Positions 1 to 5,534 of a DNA stretch of 5,534 nucleotides are shown in pieces; within the stretch, counting starts at the first letter, position 1, and each line of letters starts with the position of its first letter. Made by a program: the position numbers and the translations under genes. Origin of the DNA: Desulfobacteraceae bacterium (lineage in GTDB: Bacteria; Desulfobacterota; Desulfobacteria; Desulfobacterales; Desulfobacteraceae). Under the pieces are notes generated by a model. That model saw only the letters and a program-made list of their open reading frames with translations. It was not told the DNA's origin and ran no database searches. The DNA lies in NCBI GenBank assembly GCA_023140455.1, contig JAGLLQ010000148.1, positions 1-5,534 of the forward strand, given 5' to 3'.

Positions 1-789
1 TTAAGCCTTGCTTTTGGATATGATGTTTTTGAAAAATTACTTAAAGGTGCCAATGAAATGGATGAGCATGCTAAAAAAGCTGAAAACCATGAAAATATTC
101 CTTTAATTTCATCATTGATAAATATCTGGAATTTAAATGGGCTTAATTATAAAGCTATAGGAATTATACCGTATAGTAATGCTCTTTCTAAACTTGCCCC
201 ACATATTCAACAACTTTATATGGAAAGTTTAGGAAAATCTGTAACACAGGACAATAATTTTGTTAACTATGCCACAGGCGGTATTGTCTTTGGAGAACCT
301 GGTACCAATGCACAACACTCTTTTTTTCAATTAGCACACCAGGGAATGGTATTTCCAATTGAATTTATAGGTATATTAAGGCCAGGATATAAAGATCAAC
401 AATCACAATTTAATGGTGTCTATAATCATCAAGAGCTTTGGGCAAATATGATCTCCCAGGCCCATGCCCTTGCAACTGGAAAAGAAAATTCTGATAATTC
501 AAAGTTTTTTTCAGGGAATCGTCCATCTTCTACTATTGTAATTGAAGATTTAAAAGCTGACAATATCGGGAAACTATTATCATACTATGAAGCTAAAACT
601 GTTTTTGAAGGATTAATACTAAATATTAATCCTTTTGATCAGTTCGGCGTTGAACTTGGCAAACAGAATGCTAAAAAATTAAGAAAACAAATTTTTGAAA
701 AAAACAAAAACACCAACTATAAAATCAAAGGAATAGATGATACATCAAAGTTCTATCTGGAGTCACTTTTCTCAGGGGAACTTATATAA
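1..789 (+). CDS. pgi: Glucose-6-phosphate isomerase, C-terminal half (5' end outside window)
   Basis: Interconverts glucose 6-phosphate and fructose 6-phosphate in the cytoplasm (glycolysis/gluconeogenesis). The frame is open from base 1, so the gene begins upstream; 262 codons are present, about half of a usual bacterial Pgi (roughly 530-550 residues). Counting from the first codon here, the family motif GEPGTNAQH is at residues 98-106 with the expected active-site Glu99. A His143 in the NHQ context matches the catalytic histidine region. GNRPSS corresponds to the conserved GNRPT segment. The second Pgi signature runs from GLILNINPFDQ to GVELGK, ending in catalytic-type Lys221. An internal ATG at 58 is not the start, because conserved Pgi sequence (AFGYDVFEKLLKGA) precedes it. 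The segment between the catalytic His and GNRPS is shorter than in the E. coli enzyme. The 3' end overlaps the stop of a decayed minus-strand gene by 18 bases. Identification is secure. Confidence 0.96.
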   Translation, partial: LSLAFGYDVFEKLLKGANEMDEHAKKAENHENIPLISSLINIWNLNGLNYKAIGIIPYSNALSKLAPHIQQLYMESLGKSVTQDNNFVNYATGGIVFGEPGTNAQHSFFQLAHQGMVFPIEFIGILRPGYKDQQSQFNGVYNHQELWANMISQAHALATGKENSDNSKFFSGNRPSSTIVIEDLKADNIGKLLSYYEAKTVFEGLILNINPFDQFGVELGKQNAKKLRKQIFEKNKNTNYKIKGIDDTSKFYLESLFSGELI

Positions 790-912
790 CACACCACCCC
801 ATGTAATACCTGCACCTAAACAGGTAAACATCTCTGCTTTTACAATAGAGTTCTGATCCATGGCTTCCGCTAATGCTATTGGAGTTGCCTTCTGATCTAC
901 ATCCGAAGGCAT
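772..912 (-). pseudogene. Remnant of a FabH-type 3-oxoacyl-ACP synthase III, C-terminal end only
   Basis: Read on the minus strand from ATG at 912 to TGA at 774-772, this gives 46 residues. They include TPIALAEAMDQNSIVKAEMF followed by TCLGAGITWGGVLYKFP. This matches the conserved last 35-40 residues of KAS III/FabH: the P-[IL]-A-L-x-E-A helix followed by the G-x-G-[IL]-T-W-G strand near the C-terminus. An intact FabH has about 320-330 residues; there is a TAA two codons before the ATG, and I see no FabH-like sequence in any minus frame further upstream. The usual GNTSAAS motif just before PIAL is missing. The codons GGC AAC for its G-N are visible one frame over (bases 884-889 on the minus strand), which suggests a small deletion with a frameshift. 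There is no ribosome binding site. I read it as a decayed gene end converging on pgi, not a working small gene. Confidence 0.72.
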
Positions 913-917
913 TCTTT
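886..917 (+). terminator. Likely intrinsic terminator of pgi
   Basis: TGCCTTC (886-892) pairs perfectly with GAAGGCA (905-911). After one T/C mismatch, GAT (894-896) pairs with ATC (901-903) around a CTAC tetraloop. The plus-strand flank is TTCTTT (912-917), a short U-rich tract. The hairpin is about 100 bases past the pgi stop and just before the antiporter promoter region, where a terminator would be expected. The U-tract is imperfect, and the minus-strand flank has none, so only plus-strand termination is plausible. Confidence 0.5.
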
Positions 918-935
918 AATAAACATTTTTAATAA

Positions 936-964
936 TTGATTTCTTATCCCTTGTACTGTATTAT
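936..964 (+). promoter_or_regulatory. Possible sigma-70-type promoter for the antiporter gene
   Basis: TTGATT (936-941) and TATTAT (959-964) are separated by 17 bases, each close to the -35/-10 consensus. A second, perfect -10 hexamer TATAAT lies at 991-996, but the best -35 in register for it (TTCTTA, 968-973) is weak. Transcription from the second would start near 1003, after the GTG at 999 but before the TTG at 1050. In such AT-rich DNA chance matches are common, so this is tentative. Confidence 0.3.
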
Positions 965-1049
965 TTTTTCTTAAAATTTTCTATAAATTGTATAATTTGT
1001 GAATAAAGGGTATATAAATTATTTTAGTAAATCAAGTAAAGGAGAAATA

Positions 1050-1982
1050 TTGTTCATACAGATTATTATTTTAATTCTTGGTCTTATATTACTTTATATA
1101 GGGTCTGAATTTCTTGTAAACGGTTCATCCTCCACAGCCTTAATGTTTTCTGTTAAACCCGTTATTGTAGGACTTACCATTGTTTCTTTCGCAACTTCCG
1201 CACCTGAACTTCTTGTAAGTTTCATTGCTGCGTTTAAAGGTTCCAGTGATATTGCAGTAGGGAATATTCTTGGTAGTAATGTAATTAATATTGCACTGGT
1301 ACTAGGAATCAGTGCGATTATCCATAAAATTAGTATTAATAAACAAATTATAAAATTCGAACTTCCATGCATGATTTTTATATCTATTGTTTTCTGGATA
1401 CTATGTCTTGATTGTAATCTTGGACATATTGATGGAACTATTCTGCTTTTATTTCTTTTTATTTTTCTTATCATCAGCATAAAAAATGCAAAAACTAAAG
1501 ATAAAAATAATAAATTGCCAGACAGGTCTTCTAAAAAACTTTTTATTAATACTGTTCTTGTAATTATTGGAATCTTTGCTCTGGCTTTTGGTGCAAACAT
1601 GGTTGTTCAGAATGCTATATATATTGCTAAAGCTATAGGGCTTTCAGAAATTTTTATCGGCATCTCCATTGTCGCACTTGGCACATCGCTGCCTGAACTG
1701 GCGACTTCAGCAGTAGCAGCAGCAAAAGGACACAGCGATATCTCAGTAGGCAATGTTGTTGGAAGTAATATCTTCAACATATGCCTTGTCATGGGCATTG
1801 TCGGGATTTGTAATCCAACAAATGTAAATAAAAGTCTTCTGTATTTTGAAATTCCATTTATGGTCTTTTTATCCATTATTTTTTATATAATCTCAATAAA
1901 ATATAAAAAATTAAATACCCTATCTGGCTTAGCTTTCATCATTTTTTTCTTAATTTATAACATTATTTCCTACAACAAATAG
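1050..1982 (+). CDS. Calcium/sodium antiporter, CaCA family (YrbG-like inner-membrane exchanger)
   Basis: Integral membrane protein of 310 residues, the usual size for bacterial K+-independent Na+/Ca2+ exchangers. It should move Ca2+ out of the cell against Na+ or H+. The protein is two inverted halves of about five membrane helices each, joined by a charged cytoplasmic loop rich in Lys and Asp. Alpha-repeat 1 reads GLTIVSFATSAPE (residues 41-53), then SDIAVGN and LGSNVIN ending at Asn80. Alpha-repeat 2 reads GISIVALGTSLPE with Glu216, then SDISVGN and VGSNIFN ending at Asn243. Glu53 and Glu216 sit where the ion-binding glutamates of this family are known to be. I chose TTG at 1050 because AAAGGAG (1038-1044) lies 5 bases upstream and the product then starts directly with the first helix (MFIQIIILILGL), as in relatives. 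The in-frame GTG at 999 adds 17 polar residues and has no ribosome binding site. Not obviously linked in function to its neighbours; ion selectivity cannot be read from sequence. Confidence 0.93.
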   Translation: MFIQIIILILGLILLYIGSEFLVNGSSSTALMFSVKPVIVGLTIVSFATSAPELLVSFIAAFKGSSDIAVGNILGSNVINIALVLGISAIIHKISINKQIIKFELPCMIFISIVFWILCLDCNLGHIDGTILLLFLFIFLIISIKNAKTKDKNNKLPDRSSKKLFINTVLVIIGIFALAFGANMVVQNAIYIAKAIGLSEIFIGISIVALGTSLPELATSAVAAAKGHSDISVGNVVGSNIFNICLVMGIVGICNPTNVNKSLLYFEIPFMVFLSIIFYIISIKYKKLNTLSGLAFIIFFLIYNIISYNK

Positions 1983-2009
1983 TAAATAAATATGGTATTT
2001 TTGTATTTT

Positions 2010-2038
2010 TTTCTTGTAATAAATACCCAATCTATAAT
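2010..2038 (+). promoter_or_regulatory. Weak candidate promoter before the receiver gene
   Basis: A perfect TATAAT (2033-2038) lies 44 bases ahead of the start codon of the receiver gene. The -35 region at the proper distance (2010-2015, TTTCTT) is poor. I see no sigma-54 (-24/-12) element in the 100-base gap that would point to self-activation by the downstream activator. Confidence 0.25.
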
Positions 2039-2082
2039 ATGAATAATTACTACTTTAATTTAAGATATTATAAAGGAGCAAT

Positions 2083-2457
2083 ATGATTGGGACCCATCGG
2101 ATTTTAATAGTAGACGACAGCAGAGATTTACTTGATACTTTTAACGATTTTTTCAACTCCATGGGATATCAAGTTAGTGTGGCGCCTGATGGTTTTGAAG
2201 CATTAAAGCTTCTGAGGAATAACTCTCTTAATCATTTTAACTTATTGATAACAGATCTTGTTATGCCGCAAATCAGTGGAGTTGGTCTTATTACTATTAT
2301 TAAAAAAGAATTCCCTGATCTAAAAATAATTGCGATGACCGGATATGGCAACGAACCCGGAATCCTTGCAACTGAGGCACAGGCTGATCTTGTTTTATAC
2401 AAACCATTGGATTTATTTAAAATGGAAAAAAATATTTCAACACTTTTAAAGAATTAA
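2083..2457 (+). CDS. Stand-alone receiver-domain response regulator (CheY-like)
   Basis: A 124-residue protein that is a single receiver (REC) domain with no output domain. All the phosphorylation-site residues are present: the acidic pair Asp11-Asp12 (ILIVDDS), phospho-acceptor Asp58 (LLITDLVMP), the switch Thr86 (IIAMTGYG) and conserved Lys107 (LVLYKP). It should accept a phosphoryl group from a histidine kinase, but no kinase gene is in the window. The start is well supported by AAGGAG at 2073-2078, 4 bases before ATG. It is followed after 45 bases by a sigma-54 activator lacking a receiver, so the pair may be a split NtrC-type regulator, with this protein controlling the ATPase by contact. 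Alternatively it acts in an unrelated phosphorelay. The family call is very safe; the partner is inferred. Confidence 0.94.
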   Translation: MIGTHRILIVDDSRDLLDTFNDFFNSMGYQVSVAPDGFEALKLLRNNSLNHFNLLITDLVMPQISGVGLITIIKKEFPDLKIIAMTGYGNEPGILATEAQADLVLYKPLDLFKMEKNISTLLKN

Positions 2458-2502
2458 CTTTAAAAAGATTTAAAGACTTTATAAATTAAAGGTTTTAACA
2501 AA

Positions 2503-3558
2503 ATGGGAAAAAGCAAACAACCTATTATAGGAGTCAGTAATTCAATTCTTAAAATTAAAGAGTTAATCAATCATGTTGCTGGTACAGGATTAAATATATT
2601 AATTACAGGCGAAACCGGTGTTGGAAAAGACCTGATTGCACATAACCTTTATGCATCTTCACCAAGAGCTGATAATAACTTCATCAAAGTTAACTGCGCA
2701 GCCCTTCCGGAAACACTTCTCGAGAGTGAATTATATGGATTTGAAAAAGGAGCTTTTACAGGTGCACATAAAAACAGGCCTGGAAAATTTAAAGCTGCCG
2801 ATAAAGGAGTTTTATTTCTTGACGAGATTGGAGACATGACACTTTCTTTACAATCTAAAATGCTTCATGTACTTCAAACCGGTGAATTTTCACCTCTTGG
2901 ATCTAATCAGGAATTCAAAACAGATGTTTGGGTTATTGCTGCAACTAATCATCAGTTAGAAGAAAAAATTTTGAATAAAGAATTCCGTGAAGACCTGTTT
3001 TACAGACTGAATATTATAAAAATTGATGTTCCTCCTTTGCGAGATCGACCAGAAGATATTCCTCCTCTTTTTGAATACTATTTCAAAAAATATTCTTCTA
3101 AATATTCAGAAAATCATGTTGAAAAACCTGAGAGGCAGCTATTTGAAAAATTTCTTCAATACCCCTGGCCTGGTAATATTAGAGAACTTCAAAATTGTAT
3201 AAAAAAACAAATGGTATTAAATGATTGGGAAAAAGTTCTGCAGGAACTTTATATTAATTCAACATCTACCCACAATAATAGAAATACTTTTAATACTATT
3301 CCTGAAAATAATTCAGATATGACTTCATCTTTCTTGTCTGAATTTATTAATTTTTCAAACAGCTCTGGTAATTTACTAGAGGATATTTCCCTAAAAAAAA
3401 TAAAAAAACAAGCCAGCGATAAAATTGAAAAAGAAGTAATCAGCTATGTTTTGAGCAAAGTTGCCTGGAATAGATCAAAAGCATCAAAAATATTAAAAAT
3501 CAGTTATAAAACATTACTTTATAAAATTAACGAACTGGATATTAACCCTCATATATAA
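2503..3558 (+). CDS. Sigma-54-dependent transcription activator (AAA+ plus Fis-type HTH, no receiver)
   Basis: Bacterial enhancer-binding protein of 351 residues that uses ATP to remodel sigma-54 RNA polymerase at -24/-12 promoters. The AAA+ domain starts almost at the N-terminus. It has Walker A GETGVGKD (36-43), the sigma-54-contacting GAFTGA loop (83-88), Walker B LFLDEIGD (104-111, Asp107-Glu108), arginine fingers near Arg162 and Arg168 (REDLFYRLN), and PWPGNIREL (221-229) of the lid. A linker of about 85 residues rich in Asn/Ser leads to a C-terminal Fis-like helix-turn-helix (about 318-347, WNRSKASKILKISYKTLLYK). All catalytic features are intact. The missing regulatory domain makes it PspF-like in layout; control probably comes from a separate protein, the adjacent receiver being the obvious candidate. 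The start ATG is preceded by a modest AAAGG (2488-2492). Targets are unknown; I see no convincing sigma-54 promoter in the intergenic parts of this window. Confidence 0.95.
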   Translation: MGKSKQPIIGVSNSILKIKELINHVAGTGLNILITGETGVGKDLIAHNLYASSPRADNNFIKVNCAALPETLLESELYGFEKGAFTGAHKNRPGKFKAADKGVLFLDEIGDMTLSLQSKMLHVLQTGEFSPLGSNQEFKTDVWVIAATNHQLEEKILNKEFREDLFYRLNIIKIDVPPLRDRPEDIPPLFEYYFKKYSSKYSENHVEKPERQLFEKFLQYPWPGNIRELQNCIKKQMVLNDWEKVLQELYINSTSTHNNRNTFNTIPENNSDMTSSFLSEFINFSNSSGNLLEDISLKKIKKQASDKIEKEVISYVLSKVAWNRSKASKILKISYKTLLYKINELDINPHI

Positions 3559-3580
3559 TTATGCAGGGTTTTAACTTTTT
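3544..3580 (+). terminator. Probable intrinsic terminator or attenuator after the sigma-54 activator gene
   Basis: AACCCT (3544-3549) pairs with AGGGTT (3565-3570), and CATA (3550-3553) pairs with TATG (3560-3563) across one bulged C. This gives about 10 base pairs with a 6-base loop. TTTT (3569-3572) and TTTTT (3576-3580) follow, interrupted by AAC. The stop codon of the activator gene lies at the loop, so ribosomes reaching the stop could interfere with folding. It may end the receiver-activator transcript or reduce read-through into the next gene. Confidence 0.5.
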
Positions 3581-3613
3581 AATCACTTAATTCTTTTAGC
3601 AGGGACTGTCTAT

Positions 3614-5041
3614 ATGGATAAAATTCATTCTGAAAACCCTGACAATCCATTTTTATTAAAATTACAACTAACCGAACTATATTCAAATCCATTAATTGAT
3701 CAATTTTTTTCAGTTTTACTCAAATCCATAGGTGGCAGAGATTTCTTAATTTTAGTAATTGGTGAATCCCAAAGTGGGAAAACTTCATTCCTTTCTAAAC
3801 TTATCCATGAAATTGAAGAAAATATCAAACCTTGCCAACTTAAAATCAGAGAAAGTGAGGATCCTGCATCAAGCAAAAACAATTTTCCTGCTTTTTTATA
3901 TAGAACAGAAAATAATCAGGTCATAATTTTAGACGATGCGCACGATTTACATAGTCAGGAATTATCCATAATTTTAAAGAATGCCTGGGACAGTAAAAAA
4001 CAAACAACTCAGGTTATTCTATTTTCCGAACCGAAACTTAATGCAACCATATCTTCTTTGTTAAAAAAAATGCCTAAAAAGGCCTCTGTAAATAAACTTT
4101 ATATGCCTACCTTTGACCAAGAGCAAACCGAATCATATATCAAACATTACCTTGAAGCTACAAACTTTTCAGAAAAATTTCCGTTTTCTAAAAAAAACAT
4201 TCAAACTATTTTTAAGGAATCAAAAGGCCTCCCTGGGAAAATTAATCATGAAGCACATAAAATTTTTTCCAGTAAAAATTCCTTTGTTGCTGATACAAAA
4301 CAATCTACATCTAAATTTAAACCAACTGCTACTTTTGCAATAGCAACAATTATCTTTTTGATCATCGGTGGTTTTGTTATTTTAAAAAAAACCAGCCTTA
4401 TTCCCATGTTAAGCTCGAATGCTATACAGTCAGAAACTTCTCATAATACTATTACAAAAAAAATCCATCCGCATATTGTGGTTGATAAAATCAAAAAAAA
4501 TGATCATGCAGACAAAGCTGAGCCTATTCAAGAATTAACAAAAAAGAAACAAGTTGTTGAAACGAAATCTACAGAATCAACCATCACTGAGACCGACATT
4601 ACTGAATCTGAAACTAATAATCCAAAAACTGCTATAAATATAAAAACGATCCCTTCTCAAAAACAAATTGCTAAGAATGAACCTGTAATAACAAAACCCC
4701 AAGAAATCACCTCCCCTTCTTCTCTCTATCAGGAGAAATGGATTATGGAACAAGAGCCAAATCAATACACCATCCAAATTATGGCCGCAAAAGAAAAGGA
4801 TGCCATTAATAGATTTTTAAAATTAAACTTACACACTCAAAATAAAGTTGCATATTATAAAATGCATGCTAATGGAGGCGTATGGTATAAATTTATTTTT
4901 GGGAATTACAAAACTCTTGAACATGCCAAAACTGCCTGTACCAACCTCCCCTTGAAATTGAAGAATTTAGGCCCATGGCCACGCCAGTTTATATCTATAC
5001 AGAACGATATTGATAAATTGATCAAGACTACAACCGATTAG
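3614..5041 (+). CDS. Bitopic AAA-type ATPase with C-terminal SPOR domain (ExeA/DamX-like)
   Basis: A 475-residue membrane protein with three parts. The cytoplasmic N-terminal part is an ExeA-like P-loop ATPase: Walker A GESQSGKT (50-57), Walker B VIILDDAH (103-110), a sensor-like strand TQVILFSEP and a lid ending SKGLPGKINHEAHKIF. Asp108 stands where many relatives have Glu. One transmembrane helix follows (about 238-257, FAIATIIFLIIGGFVIL), then a low-complexity Lys/Thr/Glu/Ser linker of about 120 residues and a SPOR domain (about 384-463, YTIQIMAA to WPRQFISIQ). SPOR domains bind glycan strands stripped of stem peptides, typically at division sites, so the C-terminus must be periplasmic. 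E. coli DamX has the same order. The start is supported by AGGGA (3601-3605), 8 bases before ATG. The mreB-like gene follows after 14 bases, implying an operon and a role in wall growth or division. The exact function and whether ATP is hydrolysed are unknown. Confidence 0.88.
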   Translation: MDKIHSENPDNPFLLKLQLTELYSNPLIDQFFSVLLKSIGGRDFLILVIGESQSGKTSFLSKLIHEIEENIKPCQLKIRESEDPASSKNNFPAFLYRTENNQVIILDDAHDLHSQELSIILKNAWDSKKQTTQVILFSEPKLNATISSLLKKMPKKASVNKLYMPTFDQEQTESYIKHYLEATNFSEKFPFSKKNIQTIFKESKGLPGKINHEAHKIFSSKNSFVADTKQSTSKFKPTATFAIATIIFLIIGGFVILKKTSLIPMLSSNAIQSETSHNTITKKIHPHIVVDKIKKNDHADKAEPIQELTKKKQVVETKSTESTITETDITESETNNPKTAINIKTIPSQKQIAKNEPVITKPQEITSPSSLYQEKWIMEQEPNQYTIQIMAAKEKDAINRFLKLNLHTQNKVAYYKMHANGGVWYKFIFGNYKTLEHAKTACTNLPLKLKNLGPWPRQFISIQNDIDKLIKTTTD

Positions 5042-5055
5042 CCTGGACTTTCGTA

Positions 5056-5534
5056 ATGTTTATTTTCAATCCTTTTCATATTGATCTTGGTATTGACCTA
5101 GGAACTGCCAACACAATTGTTTATGCCAACAAAAGAGGTTTTATCTGCAATGAAGCTTCCTATATTGCATTAAACCAGGAGAACAAAACTGTTGCCATAG
5201 GAAACTATGCCAAAGAAATGATGGGCAGAACTCCTTTTTCAATTAATGTTATCAGACCTTTATTGGATGGCGTTATTTCAGATTTTGAAGCTGGCGAGGC
5301 ATTTATTAAAAGTTTTATAAAACGAGCAAATATTCCTAGGATTCGAATAGGTAGAGTTATTATGGGTGTGCCTACCCAGGCCTCGGAAGTAGAAAAAATG
5401 GCAATGATTGACGCTGCAAAACTTGCAGGCGCTAAAAAAGTTTATTTAATTACAGAACCTATGGCTGCTGCGATTGGATTAAATCAAAATGTTATGGGTG
5501 GATCTGCAAATATGATTGTTGATATTGGCGGTGG
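5056..5534 (+). CDS. mreB: MreB-family actin-like cell-shape protein, N-terminal part (3' end outside window)
   Basis: The first 159 codons of a bacterial actin; full-length MreB is about 340 residues. MreB forms membrane-attached filaments that steer peptidoglycan synthesis along the cell wall. Seen here: phosphate-1 loop GIDLGTANT (12-20), IRPLLDGVISDF, the nucleotide-site glutamate in TEPMAAAIG (Glu134), and phosphate-2 loop VDIGGG starting at residue 155 where the window ends. The hydrophobic start MFIFNPF could serve as the membrane-anchoring N-terminus. Several normally conserved segments differ: NEASYIA for the usual NEPSVVA, VPTQASEVEK for VPSGxTxVE[KR], LITEP for LIEEP, and QNVMGGSA for a segment like LPVTEPTG. 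It may therefore be a divergent or second MreB. Only a weak GGA (5045-5047) precedes the ATG, so translation is probably coupled to the SPOR gene 14 bases upstream. Confidence 0.93.
   Translation, partial: MFIFNPFHIDLGIDLGTANTIVYANKRGFICNEASYIALNQENKTVAIGNYAKEMMGRTPFSINVIRPLLDGVISDFEAGEAFIKSFIKRANIPRIRIGRVIMGVPTQASEVEKMAMIDAAKLAGAKKVYLITEPMAAAIGLNQNVMGGSANMIVDIGG

Noticed and set aside
58..60. ATG at 58 as the start of the first gene.
   Set aside because: The frame is open to base 1, and the 19 codons before it match conserved Pgi sequence, so it is an internal methionine.
657..672. Sigma-54-like -24/-12 element (TGGCA, then TGCT with GG-N10-GC spacing) inside pgi.
   Set aside because: It encodes the conserved LGKQNA stretch of Pgi, and the next plus-strand gene is more than 300 bases away past a likely terminator. 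A chance match is more likely.
790..998. Possibility that the gap between pgi and the antiporter holds a mobile-element scar.
   Set aside because: I see no transposase sequence, no paired terminal inverted repeats at its ends and no target duplication. The FabH remnant, hairpin and promoter-like hexamers explain most of it.
1679..1692. TGGCAC followed by TGCC inside the antiporter gene, considered as a sigma-54 promoter.
   Set aside because: The GG-GC spacing is 9 rather than 10 bases, and it lies in the conserved GTSLPE coding motif.
1094..1876. Long open frames on the minus strand across the antiporter gene (1094-1600 and 1607-1876).
   Set aside because: They are antisense shadows of strongly supported membrane-protein coding sequence. 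They have no recognisable domains and no ribosome binding sites.
1994..2027. Inverted repeat GGTATTT/AAATACC and a T7 run (2006-2012) after the antiporter gene, considered as a terminator.
   Set aside because: The stem is only 7 base pairs with a 20-base loop containing the T-run, and the alternative AAATA/TATTT stem is all A-T. Neither has the shape of a convincing intrinsic terminator.
4113..4343. Plus-strand open frame of 76 codons inside the SPOR protein gene.
   Set aside because: It lies entirely within the well-supported 475-residue protein in another frame. Its composition (Lys/Leu/Asn) is what frame-shifted AT-rich DNA gives.

Overview
The window is AT-rich DNA from a Gram-negative bacterium. 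The evidence is a transmembrane protein with a periplasmic peptidoglycan-binding SPOR domain, an MreB gene and a sigma-54 activator of the NtrC/PspF type. The Fis-type tail of that activator, the ExeA/DamX-like ATPase and the low G+C would suit an AT-rich member of the Desulfobacterota or a related lineage. That placement is inference. There are no tRNAs, rRNAs, CRISPR arrays or insertion sequences.

Left part (1-1982). The window opens inside a glucose-6-phosphate isomerase gene (pgi) whose 5' half lies outside. Converging on its 3' end, on the minus strand, is a remnant of about 46 codons that reads as the extreme C-terminus of a FabH-type 3-oxoacyl-ACP synthase III; the rest of that gene is gone. 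A G+C-containing hairpin inside the remnant (886-911), followed by a T-rich stretch, looks like the pgi terminator. After it come promoter-like hexamers and a YrbG-type calcium/sodium antiporter of the CaCA family. Its likely start is TTG at 1050, behind a strong ribosome binding site, rather than GTG at 999.

Right part (2083-5534). Four genes lie head to tail: a stand-alone receiver domain, a sigma-54 AAA+ activator with a Fis helix-turn-helix but no receiver of its own, a bitopic AAA-TM-SPOR protein resembling ExeA/DamX, and a partial, rather divergent MreB. The first two look like the two halves of an NtrC-type response regulator encoded separately. The last two are 14 bases apart and are almost certainly co-transcribed; both concern cell-wall growth or division. 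A hairpin plus T-run at the end of the activator gene may separate the regulatory pair from the wall pair, or attenuate expression between them.

The most interesting reading is that a split two-component/sigma-54 switch sits beside a peptidoglycan-sensing ATPase and an unusual MreB, as a possible morphogenesis module. The sequence shows the gene order and the domains; the functional link is inference.
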